This document shows positions 24,666-31,586 of a stretch of 46,991 nucleotides of DNA, in pieces; the stretch's first letter is position 1; every line of letters starts with the position of its first letter. Below the pieces are notes generated by a model. It ran no database searches. It was not told the origin of the DNA and saw only the letters and a program-made list of their open reading frames with translations. The stretch is from Candidatus Nitrosotenuis chungbukensis (GTDB lineage: Archaea > Thermoproteota > Nitrososphaeria > Nitrososphaerales > Nitrosopumilaceae), in NCBI RefSeq assembly GCF_000685395.1, contig NZ_AVSQ01000023.1, positions 1 to 46,991 on the forward strand, read 5' to 3'. The position numbers were made by a program, and so were the translations under genes.

Positions 24666-24734
24666 GCCTAGACTCCAGATTATGTCAATTTATTCTTTGA
24701 CAATAGATAATAACAGAAAACGCCAATTCAGATC

Positions 24735-24944
24735 GTGAAAATAAAGTGCCCCAAGTGCAAGGACGTAGCGGAGCTTTCGCCGGACTTTGCATTTGTCAGA
24801 TGCGAGCACTGCAGCTTGGACATCTCATATGGAGAATACGTAAAGTTCGTAGCTCACAACGACGTCACGTATTCTGACATACTTGGAGACTACATACCAA
24901 GTACCGAGGGACAGACACACGGAACGCTAGACGAGTGGGATTAA
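24735..24944 (+). CDS. Small zinc-ribbon protein
   Basis: The 69-residue product has a classic zinc ribbon with C5/C8 (CPKC) and C23/C26 (CEHC), followed by an acidic tail with Tyr/Asp/Thr. The start is GTG. Such proteins bind nucleic acid or act as small adapters; no specific family can be named. The following membrane protein gene is on the same strand, 36 bp downstream, with its own TATA-like sequence at 24946-24953. Confidence 0.75.
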   Translation: MKIKCPKCKDVAELSPDFAFVRCEHCSLDISYGEYVKFVAHNDVTYSDILGDYIPSTEGQTHGTLDEWD

Positions 24945-24980
24945 CTTTTAAAATCAAGTGCATGAAATAGCTGGTGTAGC

Positions 24981-25619
24981 TTGGAAATTTTTCTTGAAAA
25001 CATATTGAATTTAGTCGGATTCATCGTAGGGATGGTAATCGGAATCATATCATACATCGGATTTAGAAACACCGGCAGCCCGACACTGTTCAGGCTGACA
25101 CTTGCGTTTTTTTCAATAGGTGCTGGATTTTTCATAATGTGGTTCGGGCAGACACTTGACATTGTCGTATACCAGACAGGGCATGTCGAGAGGTGGGTGC
25201 AGACACTTGGAATCGCAGTCCAGACCGTCGGGTATTTTTTCATCGCGTTCTCGCATACGATAAAATCATTTTTCCCAAAGTCAAACTATCTCAGATCAGT
25301 CGGAATGGTGCCGCTGTTTTTGATTTCGTTCATATCAATTGAGAACATCATCAGATCAATTTCGTTTATCCTTCTTGCATACGGGGCAATTGAGACACTC
25401 ATGTCGTATTTTGCAAGCAGGAGAAAGACTGCAATACTAGTTGCGTGCGGCCTGTGGGCACTTGCGTTTGGCGAATTTCTAGGATGGTACTATTTCGTGT
25501 TTCCGCAATCAATCCTAAACGTGGTCTCAATTTCAATGAAGATATCGGGCCTGATTATGCTCTTTGTACCGGTGACAAAGGTCCCGCTGACCAAGATAAA
25601 GTTTGACGAGAACATCTAG
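24981..25619 (+). CDS. Seven-helix integral membrane protein
   Basis: The 212-residue protein is dominated by about seven hydrophobic segments, spaced evenly from residue 7 to residue 200, with short loops and a short basic tail. It has no soluble domain and no retinal-type lysine pattern that I can identify. The TTG start sits 31 bp after the centre of a TTTTAAAA box. A winged-helix gene follows. Sensor or transporter roles are both possible; none is shown. Confidence 0.7.
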   Translation: MEIFLENILNLVGFIVGMVIGIISYIGFRNTGSPTLFRLTLAFFSIGAGFFIMWFGQTLDIVVYQTGHVERWVQTLGIAVQTVGYFFIAFSHTIKSFFPKSNYLRSVGMVPLFLISFISIENIIRSISFILLAYGAIETLMSYFASRRKTAILVACGLWALAFGEFLGWYYFVFPQSILNVVSISMKISGLIMLFVPVTKVPLTKIKFDENI

Positions 25620-25687
25620 GCTCGGAATCTAGGCAATAATATAATTTTGTCAACTATTTTTAGCCCTCCAATATATTGAAGGATCGC

Positions 25688-25704
25688 GTGTGAGTAACTC
25701 ACAC
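25688..25704. promoter_or_regulatory. Perfect palindrome, likely operator of the winged-helix gene
   Basis: GTGTGAGT-A-ACTCACAC is a perfect inverted repeat with 8-bp arms around one base. It lies between a TATA box (AATATATT, 25670-25677) and the ATG at 25708, and spans the expected transcription start near 25699. A dimeric winged-helix protein bound there would block initiation, so autoregulation by the gene it precedes is the simplest inference. Confidence 0.55.
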
Positions 25705-25707
25705 AAC

Positions 25708-25995
25708 ATGTCATCATACAGGACGCACATGCAGATAATTGGCGATATTTTGCTGACAACCCGAGACAACACTCCAGACGAGCAGGGGGCAAGCATCACA
25801 TACCTGATTCGAAAGGCAAACATTTCTCACGGAAGAATTTCCAAAATTCTAAACAACCTGGTGGCACAGGGGCTGCTTGAGCAGTCAAACTCTAGCGGCG
25901 CATGCAAATACAAAATAAGCCACGTAGGACGGGAATTTCTGCAGGCATACAACACGTTTAACAAATTTGCAGACGGCTACGGCCTTACCATCTAG
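25708..25995 (+). CDS. Winged-helix DNA-binding protein (paralogue 1)
   Basis: From ATG 25708 the protein is 95 residues. It opens MSSYRTHMQIIGDILLTT and has the recognition-helix region KANISHGRISKILNNLVAQG, followed by a wing with YKISHVGREFL. The protein encoded at 34381 opens MTTYRTSMQIVADLLVAT and has the matching KANLSHSRLSKFVENL, so the two are paralogues. The frame continues upstream to a GTG at 25690, but that codon lies within the palindrome and before the expected transcript start, so the ATG is preferred. DNA binding as a dimer is likely. Confidence 0.82.
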   Translation: MSSYRTHMQIIGDILLTTRDNTPDEQGASITYLIRKANISHGRISKILNNLVAQGLLEQSNSSGACKYKISHVGREFLQAYNTFNKFADGYGLTI

Positions 25996-26081
25996 TCAAA
26001 GTCTTCGTCCTCGATTTCCTCTTCTTCTGCATCCTCAAAGTCATCCTCAAAGTCGTTGTCCAGATCAGGTTTTGTGCTCAA
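25992..26081 (-). CDS. Candidate acidic microprotein
   Basis: A 29-codon frame starts at TTG and encodes STKPDLDND followed by an almost pure Asp/Glu/Phe tail containing the repeated phrase DDFEDDFED-like. It ends within the convergent stop of the winged-helix gene (overlap of 3-4 bp). A TTTTTAAAAA box lies about 35 bp upstream on the minus strand. The biased composition could be an acidic tail or chance, so this is a weak call. Confidence 0.3.
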   Translation of the reverse strand: MSTKPDLDNDFEDDFEDAEEEEIEDEDFD

Positions 26082-26149
26082 CTATTTGATAATAGTCCTG
26101 ATCAGTTATTTAGTTTTTAAAAAATCCGCAAGGCATCAGAGACAGGCTG

Positions 26150-26500
26150 TTACTCGTTCCATATTGGCTGCTTTTTCAACCATGACACCAGGTCCCGATA
26201 GAGATAGCTTTTTTGTATGTTTATGATGTTGATCTCCACGTTGTTTGACAGCTTTGCAGTCTTGGTGTACTTTTCATATTTTGTAAACATGATTCTGTCC
26301 AGGTATGTCTCACCCTGAAGCTCTTTTTTTGCAAGCTCCTCTGATTCGTTCATTGCAAAGATTACAAAGAGCACCCCGTCGACCCAGTACACGTTTCCAA
26401 ATTCAAGTGTAGACACCATGTTGACCAGATCATCGAGGCTTGTTTTTATCAGATCTCTGACATGGATGGTCTTGTACGGCTCGTGAACAAAATCAGTCAT
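26150..26500 (-). CDS. Hypothetical protein
   Basis: The 116-residue protein opens MTDFVHEPYKTIHVRDLIKT and has a central strand pair with VYWVDGVLFVIFAM, then charged helices with many Lys/Tyr and a C-terminal WLKKQPIWNE. It is soluble, with no cysteines. The family is not recognised. The codon pattern and length suggest a real gene. Confidence 0.65.
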   Translation of the reverse strand: MTDFVHEPYKTIHVRDLIKTSLDDLVNMVSTLEFGNVYWVDGVLFVIFAMNESEELAKKELQGETYLDRIMFTKYEKYTKTAKLSNNVEINIINIQKSYLYRDLVSWLKKQPIWNE

Positions 26501-26583
26501 TTGACTTTCTTACCAGTCTAGGTTTATCAGTTTTTGTAGTATGCGATCATTCTCTTGCCAATTTGCCGCATTTTAGGAGTCTC

Positions 26584-26706
26584 CTAATTTCTTGAATCCA
26601 TCGTGATTATTTTGTGGCACATGCAGGTGCAGCCGACATGAGGCATGTCGTGAGCATTCCTAAACGCGCATTGCTTGGTGTGCTCCATACGAGCCATCCA
26701 GAACAT
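26584..26706 (-). CDS. Cys/His-rich microprotein
   Basis: A 40-codon frame encodes MFWMARMEHTKQC with a following HDMPHVGCTCMCHK core. Seven possible ligands, C13, H19, H23, C26, C28, C30 and H31, fall within 19 residues, suggesting metal binding. A TATA box, CTTTAAAAATTC on the minus strand (26719-26730), is centred about 27 bp upstream of the fourth codon, which is also Met, so the in vivo start may be at 26697. It is too short for most annotation pipelines and matches no family that I can name. Confidence 0.55.
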   Translation of the reverse strand: MFWMARMEHTKQCAFRNAHDMPHVGCTCMCHKIITMDSRN

Positions 26707-26805
26707 ACTTGGAATTAAGAATTTTTAAAGAATTAATCAGGCCCCAAATCAAGCTAGAAACTTTCAAACAGTATAATACTGAACAAGGGAAATCCCAGAT
26801 CACAA

Positions 26806-27321
26806 TTGGACCTGATGGTTACATGTGCAAGGCATTTTGAGGGAGAGACGAGGGCTGAGATAGGTTCCATACTAGAAGAGATGGGCGACTCTGATCCTCA
26901 GATAACAATCACAGAAATGTCAGGAATCCTGACTGTAAAGACCAAAATCAGCCCAAAGGACATTGTAAAAAAAATTCACGAAAAAATCGAAGACGAGCCG
27001 TGGGCCATGCGGTACACGCTCAGGGTGATTCCGATTTTTGCCACCACAAATACGGACGTAGAGTCAATTGCGGGCACCGTGATGGAGCAGGCTGGCAAGC
27101 TAAAGCCGGATGACACTTACAGGATCACAGTAGAAAAGAGGCACTCTGAGATTCCGTCAAGTGAGATAATCACCAAGATTGCAAATCAGATAAAAAACAA
27201 GGTATCACTTGAGAAATACGACTGGATAATCCTAGTCCAGGTGCTAGGCAAGATATCAGGCGTTTCCATCCTCAAAGACGAAGACATACTGTCTGTCGAA
27301 AAAGAAAAGCGCATCATCTGA
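26806..27321 (+). CDS. THUMP-domain protein, Tan1-like tRNA acetylation factor
   Basis: The 171-residue protein has an N-terminal ferredoxin-like half and a C-terminal THUMP domain with YRITVEKRHSEIPSSEII and DWIILVQVLG. Tan1 guides the acetyltransferase that makes N4-acetylcytidine in tRNA. No catalytic domain is attached, as expected for Tan1. The frame starts at TTG 26806; ATG 26815 is an equally good choice. It converges with the ubiquitin-like-Cgi121 gene and overlaps it by 8 bp; both are linked to tRNA modification. Confidence 0.85.
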   Translation: MDLMVTCARHFEGETRAEIGSILEEMGDSDPQITITEMSGILTVKTKISPKDIVKKIHEKIEDEPWAMRYTLRVIPIFATTNTDVESIAGTVMEQAGKLKPDDTYRITVEKRHSEIPSSEIITKIANQIKNKVSLEKYDWIILVQVLGKISGVSILKDEDILSVEKEKRII

Positions 27322-28087
27322 TCAGGACTGCCGCCTTTTCTGCAAGAATATCCTCAAGCGGGGCCTTAGAGTCAACGGAATCAAGATGTTTTTTTGTGAT
27401 TTTGAACTGTTTTTGGATCACACCAGAATTATTTTCAAACGAAACCCTAGTCAGAAACGGCTCCAGGAATTTGTACAGCCCGTCAAGGCTTGGTTTTTTT
27501 CCTATTGCAATTATGGCAAACACATCAGAATTTGCAATGCCGACTGTCTGAACTGCGTCAGATATCTGGGTGGTCACCCCAAAGCGCAGCAAGATGTCAG
27601 TCTCTAGCTTTTTTGACAGAAGCGAGTTGTGTTTTTGCGCAAAAAGCGAAAGCCCGACTATCTTTTTTGCGTGCGGTATCCCAAGGATGTGCCTTGATGA
27701 TATGCCCTCAAGTACCAAGTCTGGAAAGTTTTTTCTTGCAGAATTTAAAAAGTCATAATTTTTTCCAGGCACTTTAACGCAGAACAGCTCTGCTGACTTG
27801 GCGCAGACCCGAAATCTGCTCCTTGCATGGGCGCCCCCGTGGATTATTGGAATTATTGTTATCACGTCGTTTTTGTGAAGGACGGTGTCATACCCATCCA
27901 GTGCTGACGAGTCCACGCCGTTTACTGCGACAAGGATGTTTTTTGTATCAAGTGTCAGAGTGTCCTTTGGCTTTATCGACAGGAGGTGCTCGAGCAGGGT
28001 CTTGATTGGAATATCATCGAGGTCAACTTGCAGAAGGTCCGTTCCGAATGATTTTTTGGCACCGCCGAGCAGTTTGATTGAAAGCAA
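27314..28087 (-). CDS. Fusion of ThiS/MoaD-type ubiquitin-like domain and KEOPS subunit Cgi121
   Basis: The 257-residue protein has two parts. Residues 1-85 form a beta-grasp domain ending DVITIIPIIHGG, with the diglycine at 84-85 that normally ends ThiS, MoaD and SAMP proteins. Residues from about 92 to the end match Cgi121: SSRHILGIPHAKKI, then KKLETDILLRFGVTTQISDA, then a GIANSDVFAIIAI strand and a terminal LEDILAEKAAVL. This parallels M. jannaschii Cgi121 as I recall it, with MEILVRASGQTQIHEAI and RVLEKIALI. Cgi121 binds tRNA in the KEOPS complex that makes t6A. Upstream on the same strand lies eS17 (28-bp gap). No frameshift or internal start separates the parts. Confidence 0.88.
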   Translation of the reverse strand: MLSIKLLGGAKKSFGTDLLQVDLDDIPIKTLLEHLLSIKPKDTLTLDTKNILVAVNGVDSSALDGYDTVLHKNDVITIIPIIHGGAHARSRFRVCAKSAELFCVKVPGKNYDFLNSARKNFPDLVLEGISSRHILGIPHAKKIVGLSLFAQKHNSLLSKKLETDILLRFGVTTQISDAVQTVGIANSDVFAIIAIGKKPSLDGLYKFLEPFLTRVSFENNSGVIQKQFKITKKHLDSVDSKAPLEDILAEKAAVLIR

Positions 28088-28115
28088 CTTGTTTGGTTTA
28101 GATGAATTGGCTAGA

Positions 28116-28439
28116 TTAACTTGATTCTTTGATTGGCTCTTCGACTATCTCGATTTCGTCTGGAGTCTCTGCCATTTCTTCTGCTATGGATTCCTCGGCC
28201 TCGTCTACTAGCTCCTCTGACTCTACCTCGACATCTTCCTCAGTTGGCAGTTCTTTTGAGGATTTTTCGCGTTTGATAAATTTCGTAATGTAACCTGCGA
28301 TTTCATTTTTCAGGCCCTTTGAGCGTATGATAGAAATTTGTTCCAGGATTTTTTTGTTCTCGCTAAAGTCGCTTGTGAATTTGGCACCATATCTGTCTAT
28401 GGCTTGCATTGAAAGTCGCTTTATTCTATCCACGCTCAA
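28116..28439 (-). CDS. rps17e: Small-subunit ribosomal protein eS17 with acidic tail
   Basis: The first 57 or so residues match eS17: DRIKRLSMQAIDRYGAKFTS then the NKKILEQISIIRSKGLKNEI region and an AGYITKFIKR end. The C-terminal 50 residues are Glu-rich and low in complexity, an extension longer than the usual archaeal eS17. It lies between TatD (23-bp gap) and the Cgi121 fusion (28-bp gap), so the three are probably one operon. Confidence 0.92.
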   Translation of the reverse strand: MSVDRIKRLSMQAIDRYGAKFTSDFSENKKILEQISIIRSKGLKNEIAGYITKFIKREKSSKELPTEEDVEVESEELVDEAEESIAEEMAETPDEIEIVEEPIKESS

Positions 28440-28462
28440 GTTGCTTTGGGGGGTTTTTTATA

Positions 28463-29239
28463 CTATGCTTCGAGGTAGCGCGTGGAATTTTCCTCAAGCA
28501 TCGATACAGAGTCGTCGTAGCTTTGTCCCAGTATTTTCGATAGGCAAAATATCACACTTGGAATGAAGCTGATTTGAGCTGATTTCATGCCAAAGCAGTG
28601 TGAGAATCTCACAGGACCGTCTGTCTCAACTAGGATCTTGTCGCGGCGCGTGTTGGAAAGCAGCACCTGCTTGTCCTGAGAATACACCATTACAGGCCCG
28701 TATGACACAAAGCACCCAAGATCCATTGCCCTGCTTAGCTGCTTTTTGCTCCCGTCAAACCAGTGCAGCAAAAACCCAGAGATGCGGTACGACGGAATTA
28801 TCTCAAGTATTTCGTCTAGCGTCTTTCTCGAATGGACAGACACTGGCTTTTTGAGACTCTCTGCAAGTCCCAAGAGTTTCGTAAAGACGTCTTTTTGCCT
28901 TTTGAAATCGCCATCAGTCCTGGTGTATGTCTTGTCAAGGCCTATTTCTCCTATACCGGATATCACATCAGAGTTTGCCTCAATTAGGTGGACCATCGAA
29001 TCCAGATTGTCTGCAAACTTTTCCGGGTGCATTCCTACAAACGGCAGCACGAGGTTGCTTTTTGCCGCAAGCTCAAGTGTTGTCCTTGATGAATCGTTAT
29101 CCATCGATACTGCGCATGCGCGGATGCCGAGCCGTTTCATGGAGGCAAGGATTGTTTCCATGTCTGCCTGGTACTCGGGATCGGAGAGGTGAATGTGCGC
29201 ATCAAGCATGGCCATGTTTTTGATGAAACGTGCTGGCAT
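28463..29239 (-). CDS. TatD-family metal-dependent hydrolase (deoxyribonuclease-like)
   Basis: The 258-residue amidohydrolase-fold protein has the metal ligands H15/H17 in MLDAHIHLSD, the GEIGLD glutamate near 95, VHSRKTLDE near 134-142, LLHWFDGS near 156-163 and the ETDGP aspartate near 205-209. These are the TatD landmarks. Members are 3'-5' exonucleases or aminoacyl hydrolases. The frame starts eight codons before MAMLDAHIHL; the Met at residue 9 or 11 may be the true start. Confidence 0.9.
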   Translation of the reverse strand: MPARFIKNMAMLDAHIHLSDPEYQADMETILASMKRLGIRACAVSMDNDSSRTTLELAAKSNLVLPFVGMHPEKFADNLDSMVHLIEANSDVISGIGEIGLDKTYTRTDGDFKRQKDVFTKLLGLAESLKKPVSVHSRKTLDEILEIIPSYRISGFLLHWFDGSKKQLSRAMDLGCFVSYGPVMVYSQDKQVLLSNTRRDKILVETDGPVRFSHCFGMKSAQISFIPSVIFCLSKILGQSYDDSVSMLEENSTRYLEA

Positions 29240-29319
29240 ACTTAAGTTTGCGAAAATCCATTACTGTGTGGAACTTTTTAGCTATAGTCTTTTATCAGAA
29301 GGACCCTTGAGATCCGATT

Positions 29320-29541
29320 ATGAAGTCATCAGAATTGGGATTATCTGCAATGTATAGAATTCTAAAAAAGGCAGGAGCCGAAAGGGTGAGCGACGAGTCT
29401 GCAGACGAGCTAAGGCGCGTGCTGGAGGACATCGCGACCACGATTGCGGCAAGCGCAGTTGACATGTCAAACCACGCCGGAAGAAAAACAATACGCGGCG
29501 AAGATGTCAAGCTTGCATCAAAGGCTTTTGTGAAATCATAA
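29320..29541 (+). CDS. Archaeal histone
   Basis: The 73-residue protein has the histone fold: SELGLSAMYRILKKAGAERV then helix 2 with SDESADELRRVLEDIATTIA and the closing RKTIRGEDVKLASKAF. The KTIRGEDV phrase matches the loop 2-helix 3 boundary of archaeal histones. It would form dimers and wrap DNA. It is a monocistronic gene, followed by a microprotein candidate with its own TATA box. Confidence 0.95.
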   Translation: MKSSELGLSAMYRILKKAGAERVSDESADELRRVLEDIATTIAASAVDMSNHAGRKTIRGEDVKLASKAFVKS

Positions 29542-29580
29542 GCTGGATTCGATCCATTTTATGGAACGGTATTTTCAGGC

Positions 29581-29588
29581 TTAAATAT
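29581..29588 (+). promoter_or_regulatory. TATA box for microprotein gene at 29610
   Basis: TTAAATAT is centred 25.5 bp upstream of the ATG at 29610, the spacing expected for a leaderless archaeal transcript. It is the main evidence that the small downstream frame is expressed. Confidence 0.55.
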
Positions 29589-29609
29589 TACAAAACATAT
29601 TGCTATGGA

Positions 29610-29726
29610 ATGAATCAAGACGATGAAAAATTCGTAGAGGAGTTTATGAAAAAATACGAGGCATTGTTTGACGCTCTAGGTAATGAGAAAAAAGATGATC
29701 TATACCAAGACGAAAAAACAAGCTAG
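29610..29726 (+). CDS. Candidate acidic microprotein downstream of histone
   Basis: A 38-codon frame reads MNQDDEKFVEEFMKKYEALF then an acidic and polar tail ending QDEKTS. It looks like one amphipathic helix with a charged tail. A TATA box centred 25.5 bp upstream supports it. There is no recognised family. It may be a small DNA- or protein-binding helper, but its place next to the histone may be chance. Confidence 0.5.
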   Translation: MNQDDEKFVEEFMKKYEALFDALGNEKKDDLYQDEKTS

Positions 29727-29822
29727 TCTTTTCCCAATTTAGAAATATTATAAAAGCAAACACATGATTGATTTATCCGCATCTAAAGAGTTTAATTCTC
29801 GTTGAATCGACTGGTTCACTGC

Positions 29823-29895
29823 GGTGAGGTGGCAGAGCGGTTATGCGTTCGCCTGCAAAGCGAATTTTATAGGGGTTCGAATCCCTTCCTCACCT
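29823..29895 (+). tRNA. tRNA-Cys (anticodon GCA)
   Basis: The acceptor arm pairs GGTGAGG with CCTCACC. The D-arm is GCAG-AGCGGTTA-TGC, the anticodon arm TTCGC-CTGCAAA-GCGAA with anticodon GCA, and the T-arm has the TTCGAAT loop. The discriminator base is T, as in most tRNA-Cys. CCA is not encoded. It opens an AT-rich accessory stretch with toxin-antitoxin genes, a common insertion setting. Confidence 0.95.
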
Positions 29896-30011
29896 CTTAT
29901 TTTCGCTAGATGTCTGTTAATGGAATATTGTAATTGAAAAAACTCATAATCAAATAACTGGATGAGATTTTCTAGTGAATTTGTTTATCACTCAATATGA
30001 CTCAATAGAGA

Positions 30012-30020
30012 TTAAATAAT
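30012..30020 (+). promoter_or_regulatory. TATA box for the frameshifted hicB
   Basis: TTAAATAAT is centred 27 bp upstream of the ATG at 30043, so the broken hicB still has a normal promoter position. Confidence 0.5.
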
Positions 30021-30042
30021 AAAACGAGGCAATAAGACCCAG

Positions 30043-30253
30043 ATGAAATACAGAATAACACTGCAAAAGGACGAAGACGGAATATACGTTGCAAGATGTC
30101 CATCACTTTCAGGCTGTATTTCTCAGGGAAAAACGAGAAACGAGGCACTGGACAACATCAAAGATGCAATAGTTGGACATATTCAAAGTCTGAAAAAACA
30201 GTGAACCAATTCCAGCACCAATCGATGAGGAATTGGTGGAAATCAATGTCTAA
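30043..30253 (+). pseudogene. HicB-family antitoxin with a one-base frameshift
   Basis: The frame from ATG 30043 reads as a HicB antitoxin: MKYRITLQKDEDGIYVARCP then SLSGCISQGKTRNEAL. It stops early at 30202-30204 after 53 residues. Removing one A from the run of six A at about 30192-30197 restores a frame that reads SLKNSEPIPAPIDEELVEIN, the normal HicB C-terminus, and ends at 30251-30253. So this is either a recent frameshift, a sequencing error in a homopolymer, or slippage. The reconstructed length of about 69 residues fits HicB. No HicA partner lies directly after it. Confidence 0.75.
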
Positions 30254-30337
30254 ACTTTTAGAAACATCATAACAAACCAAATTGGATATAGTAAAAATTT
30301 ACTTGGTTCTTCTTTTTCCAGATTTTGTATTGTCTAA

Positions 30338-30347
30338 TTTTATATAG
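30338..30347 (+). promoter_or_regulatory. TATA box for hicBA
   Basis: TTTTATATAG is centred about 26.5 bp upstream of the hicB ATG at 30369, giving a leaderless hicBA transcript. Confidence 0.65.
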
Positions 30348-30368
30348 CAAGTAAGCTAAATTACATTC

Positions 30369-30581
30369 ATGGGAGAAGAACGAAAATTCACAGTTCGAGC
30401 TACGAAAGACCCAACTGGCGGATATTCAGGAAGATGTCTTGAGCTTCCCGCAGCAATAAGTGAAGGAGAAACACTAGATGAGTTATTAGAAAACATGAAA
30501 GAGGTAATCCAACTTGTTTTGGAGTCAATCGAAAAAGATTGCCCACCCAATGAAAAAATAACAGTAACAATCCCAGCATGA
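30369..30581 (+). CDS. hicB: HicB-family antitoxin
   Basis: The 70-residue protein has the HicB partial-RNase-H-like fold: FTVRATKDPTGGYSGRCLEL then ISEGETLDELLENMKEVIQL and a final strand KITVTIPA. There is no C-terminal DNA-binding domain, as in short archaeal HicB proteins. It would bind and neutralise HicA. The stop overlaps the hicA start in an ATGA-type junction (30578-30581), so the two are translationally coupled. Confidence 0.9.
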   Translation: MGEERKFTVRATKDPTGGYSGRCLELPAAISEGETLDELLENMKEVIQLVLESIEKDCPPNEKITVTIPA

Positions 30582-30793
30582 GTTTAAGGAATCACAACTG
30601 GCGCGAGGTTCTAAAAGTTTTAACAAGATTTGGTTATGTTTTAGATAGACAGCGCGGAAGTCACATGATTCTAAAAAATTCTTCTGGAAATAGAGTTCCA
30701 GTTCCAAGGCATGATCCAATAAAACCTACAACTTTGAAATCAATATTAGACCAAGCTGGAATCTCATTAGAACAGTTTTTGAAAGAAGTTTGA
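30578..30793 (+). CDS. hicA: HicA-family mRNA interferase toxin
   Basis: The 71-residue protein has the double-stranded-RNA-binding-like HicA fold: a first helix NWREVLKVLTRFGYVLDRQR, the catalytic histidine in RGSHMILKN, the VPRHD strand and the terminal KSILDQAGISLEQFLKE helix. HicA cleaves mRNA and arrests growth. The catalytic His is present, so the toxin looks active. It forms a toxin-antitoxin pair with the preceding hicB. Confidence 0.92.
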   Translation: MSLRNHNWREVLKVLTRFGYVLDRQRGSHMILKNSSGNRVPVPRHDPIKPTTLKSILDQAGISLEQFLKEV

Positions 30794-30825
30794 TTAACCG
30801 AACAAAATTTGAATATCATTACACC

Positions 30826-31233
30826 TTATTTCACAGTGACTGTTCCTGCCATCCAAGGATGCAGTGTGCAGTAGTATGGAAAATCGCCCAGATTCTCAAA
30901 CGTGTAGGAGAATGTCTTCCCGGGATCAATGTGCCCGCTGTCAAACATTCCATCAGGATTATCGTAATGCCCGCTGGTTACCGTGTGAAACCCGCTATCC
31001 TCGTTTAGCCAGGTTATGGTTCCGCCGACACCAGTGGTAATCTCAGACGGCAAATAGCACCAGTCTTTTTCCTCGCATCCGGGCCGCGATGCAGATGTCG
31101 GGATCACCACGTCTGGCTTTTCCATCGGAATGACGGCAGTCTCAGTAGTACCAGCCTGAGTGCTGCCAAGAAATGCAGCCGCTGCCAGGACCAATGCTGC
31201 AGATATGCACACTGCGACAAGTTTTGCTTTCAT
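30826..31233 (-). CDS. Secreted type I copper protein (plastocyanin-like cupredoxin)
   Basis: The 135-residue protein has a signal peptide at about 1-27. The cupredoxin domain holds the copper ligands H83 (GFHTVTSG), C122, H125 and M128 (YYCTLHPWM). C53 and C59 may form a disulfide near the N-terminus. Such small blue copper proteins carry electrons outside the membrane and are abundant in ammonia-oxidising archaea. It follows the 81-residue hypothetical gene after 16 bp on the same strand. Confidence 0.93.
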   Translation of the reverse strand: MKAKLVAVCISAALVLAAAAFLGSTQAGTTETAVIPMEKPDVVIPTSASRPGCEEKDWCYLPSEITTGVGGTITWLNEDSGFHTVTSGHYDNPDGMFDSGHIDPGKTFSYTFENLGDFPYYCTLHPWMAGTVTVK

Positions 31234-31249
31234 CTTTCAAATGGTGAGA

Positions 31250-31495
31250 TTATGAGCCGTCTTTTTTATTTTTGGCAGCCCAGTCATTGTACATTGCAAG
31301 CAAGTTCTCAACGTCGTCTCCTTGCTCAGAATACGTCACTATTACGCCAAACTTGCCCTTCTTGTCGTGCCCCTTTGCAAAATATCCCCAAAAGTTGTCA
31401 GGGAGTTTCTGAAAGTTAGACGGATTCCCTGCCACGCCCAAGAGATTTTCTGCAACTGTCTGCAGCACCTTGACTGCGTCGTCTTTTTCTATCAT
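31250..31495 (-). CDS. Small hypothetical protein upstream of cupredoxin
   Basis: The 81-residue product has an N-terminal helix, a middle part with DNFWGYFAKGHDKKGKFGVI and a helical acidic/basic tail. There is no signal peptide or cysteine. A minus-strand TATA-like GAAATAAAGG lies about 25 bp upstream of the ATG. It is probably co-transcribed with the cupredoxin, but its function is unknown. Confidence 0.65.
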   Translation of the reverse strand: MIEKDDAVKVLQTVAENLLGVAGNPSNFQKLPDNFWGYFAKGHDKKGKFGVIVTYSEQGDDVENLLAMYNDWAAKNKKDGS

Positions 31496-31586
31496 GTTCT
31501 GGTGTCTGCTATTTCCTTTATTTCAACGTCGTTAGGGTATAATGTAATAACCAGCTTTTCTAAATACAGTACTCCCAGAGCAAGCC

